A DNA stretch of 64,000 nucleotides from Streptomyces sp. SN-593 (GTDB lineage Bacteria > Actinomycetota > Actinomycetes > Streptomycetales > Streptomycetaceae), in assembly GCF_016756395.1 (NCBI RefSeq), contig NZ_AP018365.1, forward strand, positions 2,735,501 through 2,799,500, in the 5' to 3' direction. The notes beneath the pieces are model-generated. The model saw only the letters and a program-made list of their open reading frames with translations, did not search any database and was not told the DNA's origin. This document shows, piece by piece, positions 18,842 through 29,647 of this stretch. The position numbers and the translations under genes were made by a program. The number at the start of each line of letters is the position of its first letter. Positions within the stretch are counted from its first letter, which is position 1.

Positions 18842-19837
18842 CGCCCGCAGCGCCTGCGGGGTCGCCCGCAGGACCGCTTCCAGGGTCTGTCCGGGGTCCT
18901 CGCCCCCGGGGGTGGCCAGCAGCGCCGCGAGCACCGCGATCCGCGCCTGGGCCGGGCGCAGCGAGCCGGCCAGCCGCGCGCCGGCCGCCACCAGGTCCAC
19001 CGCGCCTCCGCCGGTGTACAGCGGCGCGACGGCGCCCGCCGGCACCCTGGTGCTGATCAGGACGAGCACGCCGTCGGCGACGGCCCGGCGCACCGCGTCG
19101 GCGATCTCGGGGTTGGCGTTGCCCGCTCCGGTGCCGGCCACGACCAGGCCGCGGGCGCCGGCGGCCAGCGCGGCGTTCAGCAGGACCGCGTCCGCGTCGC
19201 TGTGGTGGGTGAGGATGTCCACCCGGGGGCCGGTCACGCCCGGTGCGGGCATCGGCAGCGCAGCCGGGCGCGGGCGCCGGCGGCCCCAGCTCACCCGGCC
19301 GAACTCCAGTCGGCCCAGCGGCAGTCCGTCCGGGTCGCCGAAGGCGTGGGCGTCCACGGTGTGCTTCTTGACGGTGCCCCGGGCCGCGTACACCTGGCCG
19401 CCGAAGACGATCACGGCGCCGATGTCGCGGCCGGAGGCGGCGGTCAGCAGCGCGTCGTAGAGGTTGCCGGCCGCGTCCCCGTCCTCGGCGTCCAGCGGCT
19501 TCTGCGCGCCGGTCAGGACCACCGGGCGGTGGTCGTCGTGGAAGAGGTCGAGGAAGAAGGCGGACTCCTCCAGGGTGTCGGTGCCGTGGGTGACCACGAC
19601 GCCGTCCACTCCGGGGTCGGCCAGCGCCTCGTGCACGGCGTGCAGCAGGCGCAGTTGGTGGGCGGTGGTCAGCCGCGAGCTGTTGACGGTGAACAGGTCC
19701 ACCACGCTCACGTCCACGCCCTCGGGCACGGCGCCCGCGGCGAGCACTTCCTGTCCTGCGGCCTCGGCCGCGTATCCGTCGCCCTGCCAGCGGCTGGCGA
19801 TGGTTCCCCCGGTGCTGATGACCACGACGTGACGCAC
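18806..19837 (-). CDS. Asparaginase
   Basis: Hydrolyses asparagine to aspartate and ammonia. The 343-residue protein has the first catalytic threonine at Thr12 in ISTGGTIASR and the second at Thr86 with Asp87 in VTHGTDTLEESAFFL, plus the lysine in LTGAQKPLDAEDGDAAGN. No signal peptide is seen, so it is probably cytoplasmic. The GTG at 19837 (VRHVVVISTGG) is chosen because GGGAGG lies upstream; 28 more open codons reach 19921 but run into the regulatory region. It is divergent from the Lrp/AsnC gene, with palindromes between them, so Lrp control is likely. Confidence 0.93.
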   Translation of the reverse strand: MRHVVVISTGGTIASRWQGDGYAAEAAGQEVLAAGAVPEGVDVSVVDLFTVNSSRLTTAHQLRLLHAVHEALADPGVDGVVVTHGTDTLEESAFFLDLFHDDHRPVVLTGAQKPLDAEDGDAAGNLYDALLTAASGRDIGAVIVFGGQVYAARGTVKKHTVDAHAFGDPDGLPLGRLEFGRVSWGRRRPRPAALPMPAPGVTGPRVDILTHHSDADAVLLNAALAAGARGLVVAGTGAGNANPEIADAVRRAVADGVLVLISTRVPAGAVAPLYTGGGAVDLVAAGARLAGSLRPAQARIAVLAALLATPGGEDPGQTLEAVLRATPQALRASELYLVDGVGH

Positions 19838-19895
19838 GATGCGCAGCCTCCCTGACTGGTGTCGCGCCTCCCCGGGCGCACGGCATTCCCCAGCA

Positions 19896-19945
19896 CAATG
19901 ATATGCGCGTAGACCTGCCATATGATTGCCAATACCGGTCGGTAT
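19896..19945. promoter_or_regulatory. Operator-like dyads between asparaginase and Lrp genes
   Basis: CAATGATATG at 19896-19905 and CATATGATTG at 19919-19928 form an imperfect (9 of 10) inverted repeat with 13 bases between; ATACCG-GT-CGGTAT at 19932-19945 is a second dyad. This is an AT-rich island in a GC-rich region, as expected for Lrp/AsnC binding. Confidence 0.6.
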
Positions 19946-19974
19946 GGCGCCGCTACGTGGTAGGAATCCCCCTT

Positions 19975-20427
19975 ATGGACGCCATCGACAGAAGTATCTT
20001 GCGCGAGTTGCAGGCCGACGGCCGGCTGACCAACCAGGAACTGGCCCAGCGGGTGGGTCTGACCCCCTCCCCCTGCCTGCGCCGGGTGCGGCAACTGGAG
20101 GACGACGGGGTGATCCGCACCTACCGCGCGGTGGTCGATCCGGCGGCGGTCGGGCGGGGGTTCGAGGTCTTCGCGTCGGTCGAGGTGCACCGCGACCGCG
20201 AGTCGGTGGCCGCGTTCGAGGCCGAGGTGCAGTCGACGCCCGACGTGGTGGAGGCGTACCGGCTCTACGGGGCGCCCGGCTGCCTGCTGCGGATCGCGGT
20301 GGCGGACTCCGACGCGTACGAGAAGTTCTGGACCGACAAGCTGATCGCGCTGCCCGGGGTCTCGGACGTGAACTCGCAGATGATCATGAAGCGGATCAAG
20401 TCGCCGCAGGGCATCCCGGTGGACTGA
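19975..20427 (+). CDS. Lrp/AsnC family transcriptional regulator
   Basis: A 150-residue regulator: N-terminal winged helix-turn-helix (DAIDRSILRELQADGRLTNQELAQRVGLTPSPCLRRVRQLEDDGVI, residues 2-47) and C-terminal RAM ligand-binding domain with the fold motif GAPGCLLRIAVADSDAYEKF. Family members sense amino acids and bind as dimers to octamers. It is divergently transcribed from asparaginase, so asparagine or aspartate metabolism is the likely target. The ATG at 19975 gives the normal family N-terminus; upstream codons lie within the operator region. Confidence 0.93.
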   Translation: MDAIDRSILRELQADGRLTNQELAQRVGLTPSPCLRRVRQLEDDGVIRTYRAVVDPAAVGRGFEVFASVEVHRDRESVAAFEAEVQSTPDVVEAYRLYGAPGCLLRIAVADSDAYEKFWTDKLIALPGVSDVNSQMIMKRIKSPQGIPVD

Positions 20428-20457
20428 TCGGCGCGGCCCGGCCTCACGGCCGGCCGG

Positions 20458-21282
20458 TCACGCGGCCGCGGGGTCCGGCGGCTGGCAGGCGGGGCACCAG
20501 AAGAGGTTGCGGTTGGCCAGCGGCCGGGTGCGCACCTCCGTGCCGCACACCAGGCACGGCTGCCCGGTGCGCCGGTAGACGTACACCTCGCCGCCGTGGT
20601 CGTCGCGGCGCGGCGGCCGGCCCATCGCCTCGGGCTCGTGCTCGGGGCGCACCGTGTCGATCCGGTTGGCGCGCACGCCCGCGCGCATCAACACCACCAG
20701 GTCGGCCCACATCGCGTCCCACACCGGGCGGGGCAGCGCCCGGCCGGGCAGGAAGGGGTCCACGCCGTGCCGGAAGAGCACCTCGGCGCGGTAGACGTTG
20801 CCGACCCCGGCGAGCACCTTCTGGTCCATCAGCAGCGCGGCGACGGAGATCCGGGACCGGGACACGCGCGCCCACGCGGGCTCGGGGTCTGCGTCGGCGC
20901 GCAACGGGTCCGGGCCGAGCCGGTCGTGCACCGCCTGCTTCTCGCCGTCGGTGATCAGCTCGCAGGCGGCCGGCCCGCGCAGGTTCATCGCGTGTTCGCC
21001 GTGCCGCCCGCCGACCAGCCTCAGCCGTACGGTGTCGGTCACCGGGTCGTCGTCGAAGGCGACCTTGCCGATCAGGCCGAGGTGGACGTGCACCCAGCCG
21101 ACGCCGGCGAAGCCGAGGAACAGGTGCTTGCCGTGCGCCTCCGCGGCGTCCAGCACGGCGCCGTCGAGCAGCGCCGCGCCGTCGGCGAACTTGCCCTGCG
21201 GGCTGCCGGCCCGGACCGGCAGCCCGGCGAACCGGTCCTGGCAGTCCTGCGCCAGCCGGTGGATCGTGTGGCCCTCGGGCAT
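20458..21282 (-). CDS. Endonuclease VIII-type DNA glycosylase (Fpg/Nei family)
   Basis: Base-excision repair glycosylase/AP lyase that removes oxidised pyrimidines. The 274-residue protein starts MPEGHTIHR, the Nei form, with catalytic Pro2 and Glu3 and Lys52 in AHGKHLF. The H2TH region contains LLMDQKVLAGVGNVYRAEVLF, and a C-terminal zinc finger has Cys243, Cys246, Cys263 and Cys266. It begins nine bases after the rpiB stop codon on the same strand, so the two are co-transcribed; the metabolic link is unclear. Confidence 0.93.
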   Translation of the reverse strand: MPEGHTIHRLAQDCQDRFAGLPVRAGSPQGKFADGAALLDGAVLDAAEAHGKHLFLGFAGVGWVHVHLGLIGKVAFDDDPVTDTVRLRLVGGRHGEHAMNLRGPAACELITDGEKQAVHDRLGPDPLRADADPEPAWARVSRSRISVAALLMDQKVLAGVGNVYRAEVLFRHGVDPFLPGRALPRPVWDAMWADLVVLMRAGVRANRIDTVRPEHEPEAMGRPPRRDDHGGEVYVYRRTGQPCLVCGTEVRTRPLANRNLFWCPACQPPDPAAA

Positions 21283-21291
21283 GCGCTGAGG

Positions 21292-21780
21292 TCAGTCCTG
21301 CCGCGGGTGGTGGGCGGGGACCGGGGGGAGGTCGCCGGTCTCCTCGTAGGCGTCGAGCATGTCGATGCGGCGCTGGTGGCGCTCTTCCTGGGAGTACGGC
21401 GTGGCGAGGAAGACCTCGACGAACTTCAGCGCCTCCTCCTGGGTGTGCATGCGGGCGCCGATGCTCAGGACGTTGGCGTTGTTGTGCTGGCGGGCCAGGG
21501 AGGCGGTCTCCTCGCTCCAGGCCAGCGCGGCGCGCACGCCCTTCACCTTGTTCGCGGCGATCTGCTCGCCGTTGCCCGAGCCGCCGATCACGATGCCCAG
21601 GGTGCCGGGTTCGGCGACCGTACGGGTCGCCGCGCGCAGGCAGAACGGGGGGTAGTCGTCCACCGCGTCGTAGATGTGGGGGCCGCAGTCCACGGGGTCG
21701 TGGCCGTTGGCCTTCAGCCACTCGACGAGGTGGTTCTTGAGTTCGAAGCCGGCGTGATCGGAGCCGAGGTAGACGCGCAT
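21292..21780 (-). CDS. rpiB: Ribose-5-phosphate isomerase B
   Basis: Interconverts ribose 5-phosphate and ribulose 5-phosphate in the pentose phosphate pathway. The 162-residue protein has SDHAGFELK near the N-terminus and IVIGGSGNGEQIAANKV. The base is Glu72, where E. coli RpiB uses Cys; this is the known actinobacterial type, as in Mycobacterium tuberculosis. ARQHNNANVLSIGARM supplies the substrate histidine and arginine. Family length. It is followed nine bases later by the Nei-type glycosylase. Confidence 0.95.
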   Translation of the reverse strand: MRVYLGSDHAGFELKNHLVEWLKANGHDPVDCGPHIYDAVDDYPPFCLRAATRTVAEPGTLGIVIGGSGNGEQIAANKVKGVRAALAWSEETASLARQHNNANVLSIGARMHTQEEALKFVEVFLATPYSQEERHQRRIDMLDAYEETGDLPPVPAHHPRQD

Positions 21781-21861
21781 GCGGTGATTGTCCCACCCCG
21801 CGGGGTGCCCCGTTCCGCCGGCCCGGGGCGGTTCGCGGGCCGGGGCACCCCCGGACAGGCC

Positions 21862-22455
21862 CTACCCGCGGTCGAGGAGGCGCCAGGCGGTGGGCAGGAA
21901 GCCCATGGCCAGTGCGGCCTTGAGGGCGTCGCCGAGGAGGTAGGGCCGCAGGCCGAGGCGGACGGCGTCGGCCATGGACAGGTGCGCCGCGTGCGCGAGG
22001 TAGGGCACGCCGACCGCGTAGACGACGGCCGAGCCGAGCACCATGACCCCGGCGGTCCGCAGCACGGTGCGGTCGCCGCCGCGCCGGGCGAGGGCGCCCA
22101 CGACCGCGGAGGCGAGCATCATCCCGAGGATGTAGCCGAAGGTCGGCATGGACCAGCCGGAGCTGCCCTCGGCGAACCACGGCAGCCCGGCCACACCCGC
22201 GGCGGCGTACAGCGCGAGGGCGGCGAAGCCGCGGCGGGCGCCGAGCGCGGTGCCGACCAGCAGCGCGGCGAAGGTCTGCCCGGTGACCGGCACCGGCGAA
22301 CCCGGTACGGGCACGGAGATCTGCGCGGCCAGTCCGGTGAGCACGGCTCCGCCGGCCACGAGCGCGGCGTCCCGCAACCGGGCCCGGTGGGCCGAGGAGG
22401 CGGGCAGCAGATCGGCGAGGACGGCGCCGGGGGCCGTGGAGGCGGCAGTGCTCAT
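21862..22455 (-). CDS. bioY: Biotin transporter BioY
   Basis: Substrate-binding membrane subunit of an energy-coupling-factor (ECF) biotin transporter. The 197-residue protein has about six helices and the family motif VPVPGSPVPVTGQTFAALLVG at residues 48-68, then GARRGFAAL and the aromatic motif of LPWFAEGSSGWSMPTFGYILG. No bioM/bioN-like ATPase or transmembrane partner is next to it, so it either works alone, as some BioY do, or uses a shared ECF module. The start at 22455 has GGAG six bases upstream. No BirA site could be assigned. Confidence 0.92.
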   Translation of the reverse strand: MSTAASTAPGAVLADLLPASSAHRARLRDAALVAGGAVLTGLAAQISVPVPGSPVPVTGQTFAALLVGTALGARRGFAALALYAAAGVAGLPWFAEGSSGWSMPTFGYILGMMLASAVVGALARRGGDRTVLRTAGVMVLGSAVVYAVGVPYLAHAAHLSMADAVRLGLRPYLLGDALKAALAMGFLPTAWRLLDRG

Positions 22456-22735
22456 GGATGACTCCGCGAGGGTGCGAGACGGTCGGGACACCGCGACGCT
22501 AGCGCAGCGGCCGTCCGCCGATCATCGTCGGACCCCGACAAAGCGCGGCCGCCCCGCTTGGAGGCTTCACCCGCACGCCGGGCTCCTCCGCCCCTCGCCC
22601 TCCGTGCCCGGATCGCACGCCTTTTCAGCAGCTCACGTGAGACTCGTCACGCCATGAAGAGCCGCGGACACGGGTACGGGGCGACTCCGTACGAAGCCGC
22701 CCCGCCGCCCATCGCACTGTGGAGTTCCGCCAACG

Positions 22736-23377
22736 CTAGTCGAAGATCGGGCCCTGGGTGCGGGTGCGCTTGATCTCGTAGAAGCCCGGGATCGCGGCGA
22801 CCAGCAGGGTGCCGTCCCATAGCTGGGCGGCCTGCTCGCCCTTGGGGGCGGGGGTGACGACCGGGCCGAAGAAGGCGATCTGCTCGCCGTCGGCGCCGGG
22901 GACGGCGATCACCGGGGTGCCGACCTCCTGGCCGACCTTGTCGATGCCCTCCTTGTGGGAGGCGCGGAGCTGCGTGTCGTACTCCTCGGAGTCCGCGAAG
23001 TCGGCGAGGGAGGCGGGCAGTCCGACCTCCTCCAGGGCCGCCACGACGGTCTCGCGGGTCTTGGGCTCGGCCCGGTTGTGGAAGCGGGTGCCGAGCGCGG
23101 TGTAGAGCGGGCCGACGACCTCGTCGCCGTGCAGTTCCCGGGCGGCGGTGACGACCCGGACCGGGCCCCACGCGTCGCGCAGGAAGGTGGCGTACTGCTC
23201 GGGGAGGGTGTCGAGCTTGTCCTCGTTGAGCACCGCGAGGCTCATCACGTGCCAGCGCACCTCGACCGGGCGGACCTTCTCCACCTCCAGCATCCAGCGG
23301 GAGGTCATCCAGGCCCACGGGCACAGCGGGTCGAACCAGAAGTCGGCGGGGGTCTTCTCGGCGGCGGTCGCGGTCAC
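22736..23377 (-). CDS. DsbA-family thioredoxin-fold protein, Rv2466c (mycothiol-dependent nitroreductase)-like
   Basis: A 213-residue cytoplasmic protein very similar in layout to mycobacterial Rv2466c: ADFWFDPLCPWAWMTSRWMLEVEKV at the N-terminus, WHVMSLAVLNE, WGPVRVV, VGTPVIAV and the C-terminal KRTRTQGPIFD. Rv2466c has the motif CPWC and uses mycothiol; here the motif is Cys19-Pro-Trp-Ala22, so the resolving cysteine is missing and a monothiol mechanism is implied. Divergent from the aminopeptidase gene at 23580. Confidence 0.88.
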   Translation of the reverse strand: MTATAAEKTPADFWFDPLCPWAWMTSRWMLEVEKVRPVEVRWHVMSLAVLNEDKLDTLPEQYATFLRDAWGPVRVVTAARELHGDEVVGPLYTALGTRFHNRAEPKTRETVVAALEEVGLPASLADFADSEEYDTQLRASHKEGIDKVGQEVGTPVIAVPGADGEQIAFFGPVVTPAPKGEQAAQLWDGTLLVAAIPGFYEIKRTRTQGPIFD

Positions 23378-23579
23378 TGCGCGCTCCTCGTGGACAGCTT
23401 CGGGTCAGGGTCGGGTGGCCGGCGGCTGACGCCTTCCACCTCGGCGTACAACGCGCGGCGCGCCCCGCCCCATTCCCCGTCGCCGCCCCGCGGGGCCGAG
23501 GGGCCCGTGGGAGGATGCCAGGGCGCCGCGACCCGGCGCACCCGACGGCAGGAGTGCCGAGACCGAGAGGAGCCGCCAC

Positions 23580-26177
<2,598 letters not shown>

Positions 26178-26233
26178 CCACCCCGCCCCAGGGGCGCCGG
26201 ACCACCACACCCCCGGCGCCCCACCCCGCAAGA

Positions 26234-26307
26234 ACCCGCACCCCCCCAGGGGCGCGAGGAACTGCGCGACCAGCCACCCACCGGCCGGTGGTCCGGCAAC
26301 CCCGCCC
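26234..26307 (+). repeat. 74-bp intergenic direct repeat, copy 1
   Basis: Identical over 74 bp to 26343-26416 (period 109 bp). It carries the core GGGGCGCGAGGAACTGCGCG (26250 on) and the perfect 14-bp palindrome CCACCGGCCGGTGG at 26279-26292. The whole of 26178-26561 has no gene; a half-copy starting CCAGGGGCGCCGG lies at about 26189. Confidence 0.9.
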
Positions 26308-26342
26308 CGGGGGCAGGGCGGGCGGCGCCTCCACCACGAACA

Positions 26343-26416
26343 ACCCGCACCCCCCCAGGGGCGCGAGGAACTGCGCGACCAGCCACCCACCGGCCGGTGG
26401 TCCGGCAACCCCGCCG
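26343..26416 (+). repeat. 74-bp intergenic direct repeat, copy 2
   Basis: Exact second copy of 26234-26307, with the same core at 26359-26383 and the same internal palindrome. It lies about 145 bp before the gene at 26562. The segment between the second repeat and that gene includes a more AT-rich stretch (about 26480-26540) that may hold its promoter. Confidence 0.9.
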
Positions 26417-26561
26417 CGGAGGCAAGGCGGGCGGGCGGCCCAGCCCCCGGCAGGGCAACTCGGCAGGCGGGCCCCGGTACTTTAGCCCGGCGTTGTCCGG
26501 TTTTGTCGACGAGCGTGTAACAAGGGTTAGTTCCACCCCGTTCGGCGGGAAACACTCGGCC

Positions 26562-27554
26562 ATGACCGCGAACGACCTGACCCCCCACGCCCTGGACCGC
26601 CGCGACGGCTGCGACGAGACGGTGGTGACGTTCCGCCGCCTGCGCGAACTCGGCCTGACGGCCTCGGAGATCGGCGAGCACTGCCGTCCGGGCGGCCGCT
26701 GGCAGCAGGTCCTGCCGCAGGTGTGCCTGCTGCACTCCGGCCCGCCCAGCAGCGAGGAACGCCTCCGGGCCGCCCTGCTGTACGCGGGCCGCGACCCCGA
26801 CCGGCACGGCCCCGTGGGAGGCGGCCGGGAAGCGGTGCTCACGGGTCTCGCCGCGCTCGCCCTGTACCGCTTCAGCTCGGTCCCCCCGCTGATCGGCCTG
26901 CCGGTGATCGACGTGCTGGTGCCCTGGCAGCGGCGGTTGCGCGACGCCGGCGACGTCCACGTGCACCGCACCCGCGAACTGCCGTGCCCGACGGACGTGG
27001 TGGGGCTGCCGTGCGCTCCGGTGCCGCGTGCGCTGGCCGACGCGATCGCCGTACTCGCCGACACCGACGCCGTACGGGCGCTGCTGACCGAGGCGGTGCG
27101 GTCGGGGCACTGCGACGGCTCCGCGGTGCTGCGGGAACTCTCCCGCGCCGGGCTGCTGCACCGCCCGACGGTGCGGCGCGCGGTGGACGTACTGCGTACG
27201 GAGGACCGCGCGATGGCCGAGCAGCGGCTCTACACGATGGTGCGCGCCCACAGCCTGCCCGACCCGGCGTGGAACGTGGACCTGCGGCTGCCCGGCGGCC
27301 CGCCGCTCGGCGGCGTGGACGCCTTCTGGCCGGAGCACGGCGTCGCGCTCTGCCTGGACCCGGCCGACGACGCGCTGTGGTCCTACTACGCCCGGCAGCG
27401 CGAGCACCTGGAGTCGCTGGGCGTCACGATGGTGTTCCTGTCCCCCGCGAAGCTGCGCGACGCGATGGCGCAGCAGGCGGCCGTGGTCAGGACGGCGCTG
27501 GGGGCGTCCTGCGAACTCGACCCGGCCGCCTACGTGGTGGTCACCCCGCGCTGA
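26562..27554 (+). CDS. AbiEi-like / DUF559-type nuclease-fold protein, probably degenerate
   Basis: A 330-residue protein whose layout recalls actinobacterial proteins annotated as AbiEi-family antitoxin-like with a C-terminal endonuclease fold: an N-terminal helix-turn-helix-like part (RRLRELGLTASEIGEHCRPG), AVLTGLAALALY, DVLVPWQRR, VHVHRTRELP, VPRALADAI, then EQRLYTMVRAHSLPDPAWNVDLRLPGG and GGVDAFWPEHGVALCLDP. In related proteins the last motif is usually D-x-W-W..A-x-E-x-D; here Glu is replaced by Cys, so nuclease activity may be lost. No toxin partner is adjacent. Assignment is from recalled family shape only. Confidence 0.55.
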   Translation: MTANDLTPHALDRRDGCDETVVTFRRLRELGLTASEIGEHCRPGGRWQQVLPQVCLLHSGPPSSEERLRAALLYAGRDPDRHGPVGGGREAVLTGLAALALYRFSSVPPLIGLPVIDVLVPWQRRLRDAGDVHVHRTRELPCPTDVVGLPCAPVPRALADAIAVLADTDAVRALLTEAVRSGHCDGSAVLRELSRAGLLHRPTVRRAVDVLRTEDRAMAEQRLYTMVRAHSLPDPAWNVDLRLPGGPPLGGVDAFWPEHGVALCLDPADDALWSYYARQREHLESLGVTMVFLSPAKLRDAMAQQAAVVRTALGASCELDPAAYVVVTPR

Positions 27555-27594
27555 GCCCCTCGCCGGGCCCACCCGGGCGCGGGCGACCGGCGGT

Positions 27595-29370
27595 TCACCT
27601 CTTCCGCACCAGCAGCTCGGCGTTGCGGTCGTGGGCGGCGCCGCCGGCGGAGGCGACGTCGGCGCCGGGCGCGTTGAAGGCCAACTCCCGGTAGAGCGAG
27701 GCCAGTCCGGTGGTGGACAGGTCGTGGAAGTCGGTGCGGTGGGGTGCCGCGGACTCGATCAGCGTGGTGATCAGCGACAGCGTCCCGTCGTGGTTGTCGA
27801 CGATCTCGATGATCCGGGCGAGCTGCGGATAGTCCACGTGGGACGCGGTGTTGACCTCCCAGAAGGTGTCGCGCGGGTCGATCCGGTTGTGGTGGCTGTG
27901 CCCGTTGACCCAGGCCAGCACGTTCGGGTGCTTCTTCAGCAGCGCGGTCAGCTCGGCGCCGCCGTGCCGCTTCTCCGCGGGCCGGGCCGGGTCGGTGCGC
28001 AGGTTCGTCATGCTGTGGCTGGCGTGGTGGCTGAAGACCAGCACGTGTTCGTCCTCGTGCTCGGCCAACGTGCGGTCCAGCCAGTCGAGTTGTTCGGAGC
28101 CGATGGACCCGAGGAACGCGCCGCCCCGGTCGGTGGTGTCCAGGCTGACGCCGAGCACGCCGTCGGCGACCGGGAAGGTGTAGTACAGGTGGTCGGCGTC
28201 CACGCCCTCGGCGGCGTAGCCGTGGCCGACGGGACCGGCGCCTGTACGGCTCGGGTCGAGGTGGGCGGCCAGGTACTCCTGCGGGGTGAACGGGACGCGG
28301 CGCGCGTCCGGGGTGACGGTGCGGGCGGTGCGGGCGTACCGCTGGAGCACCTCGCGGACCAGCGCGCCGTCCGGGTCCCGCTGCGCGCTCACCGCCTCGT
28401 AGACGCGCATCATGTCGGCGTGCGGCACCTGCTCCAGTTTGCGGTCGCCCACGGCGGTCTGCGCGGCGAACGAGCCGTGCGGGCCGGACCGGTAGGCGCC
28501 GCTGAACAGGGCGTCGTGGTTGCCGACCGTGGAGTACCACGGGATCTTCAGGCCGGGCGCGGTGAGCGGGCGCATAGCCGCGGACAGGTAGCCGGGCAGG
28601 TGCGGGAAGCCGAGCTTCTTGTCGGCGTCGGTGCGGGCGTTCTCCGGCTGCCAGAACAGCGGCAGCCCCGAGTTCTGGATGCCCTCGAACGCCTGCGGGT
28701 CACCGGTGTTGGGGTCGATCCGGCCGCCGCTCATCGCGGTGAGGAACCAGTCGAGTTCGATGGTGGAGTTGTTGTCCGTGTTGTCGCCGGTGGTGATCGC
28801 GAACGCCAGCGGGTGGCCGGTGACCGGGCCGCCGCGCAGGCTGTTCACCCGGTCGATGATCGAGAGGGTGCTCAGCACGGACAGCGCCTCGTGCGGGCGC
28901 CAGTCGTGCGGACCGTGCTCGCGCATCCACTCCATCCGCAGCGGGGACTGGACGTCCATCACGTGCAGGTCGGTGAGCTGGACGAAGGCGGCGAGCACGG
29001 TACGGCGGTCGGTGCGGCCGGGGTGCGCGGGGGCGAGGTCGGCGCGCACCACCCGCTTCCAGCCGGGGCCGTCGGTCAGCCGCCGGTACGCGCCCTTGCC
29101 GGTGGGGGTCGCCACGGAGTGCAGGGTGGTGCCGACGGGGGTCGGCTCCACGGGTGCGGGCGGGGTGGTCGGCGGCGGGGTGGTGGTCGCAGCGGAGGCG
29201 GCCGGCGCCGTGGTGGCCCGGGCGCTGGCCCGGTCGGAGCCGGGGCCGAACAGCCAGGCGGCGGCGCCGCCCGCCGCCGCGAGGCCGGTGCCGGAGGCGA
29301 TCAGCAGGGCGCGGCGGTCGACGTGGGAAGGGGAAGCGGAAGGGGTACGGGCGGTCTCGGGTGCGGGCAT
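27595..29370 (-). CDS. Secreted metallophosphoesterase (TIGR03767-like)
   Basis: A 591-residue calcineurin-type phosphoesterase. The N-terminus VDRRALLIASGTGLAAAGGAAAWLFG has a twin arginine and a hydrophobic stretch, so Tat export is likely, followed by a Thr/Pro/Ala-rich linker. The metal-binding motifs are in order: LTDLHVMD, TGDNTDNNS, VGNHDALF, VFSHHASHS and NGHSHHNR. The substrate is unknown. The start at 29370 is chosen because it gives the signal sequence directly; the open extension to 29424 is basic and unlikely. Confidence 0.85.
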   Translation of the reverse strand: MPAPETARTPSASPSHVDRRALLIASGTGLAAAGGAAAWLFGPGSDRASARATTAPAASAATTTPPPTTPPAPVEPTPVGTTLHSVATPTGKGAYRRLTDGPGWKRVVRADLAPAHPGRTDRRTVLAAFVQLTDLHVMDVQSPLRMEWMREHGPHDWRPHEALSVLSTLSIIDRVNSLRGGPVTGHPLAFAITTGDNTDNNSTIELDWFLTAMSGGRIDPNTGDPQAFEGIQNSGLPLFWQPENARTDADKKLGFPHLPGYLSAAMRPLTAPGLKIPWYSTVGNHDALFSGAYRSGPHGSFAAQTAVGDRKLEQVPHADMMRVYEAVSAQRDPDGALVREVLQRYARTARTVTPDARRVPFTPQEYLAAHLDPSRTGAGPVGHGYAAEGVDADHLYYTFPVADGVLGVSLDTTDRGGAFLGSIGSEQLDWLDRTLAEHEDEHVLVFSHHASHSMTNLRTDPARPAEKRHGGAELTALLKKHPNVLAWVNGHSHHNRIDPRDTFWEVNTASHVDYPQLARIIEIVDNHDGTLSLITTLIESAAPHRTDFHDLSTTGLASLYRELAFNAPGADVASAGGAAHDRNAELLVRKR

Positions 29371-29647
29371 GTCGTTCCCCCGTGGGGAGGCTGTGGCGTG
29401 CGAGCGGCCCCGGACGTGGGGCACCCACGGGGATGGTTGGCAGCGGAAGTGGCGTTCGCCGTAACGGGGGGCGAACGCGGAATGCCCATCTCCGGGCGCG
29501 AATGTCCGTTTCCGCGTTCGTCATCCGGGGGAGTCCTCCCGTTCCGCCGCAGGACCGCCCGCACGGGCCCCGCGGGACGCGCCGGCGCGGCACCGTACGG
29601 GGGCCGGGCGGGCGGCCCGGGCCGCGCCTCCGAAGGGCCTCGCCCCG

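Noticed and set aside
26234..26416. CRISPR array
   Set aside because: Only two repeats of 74 bp with a 35-bp spacer and no cas genes.
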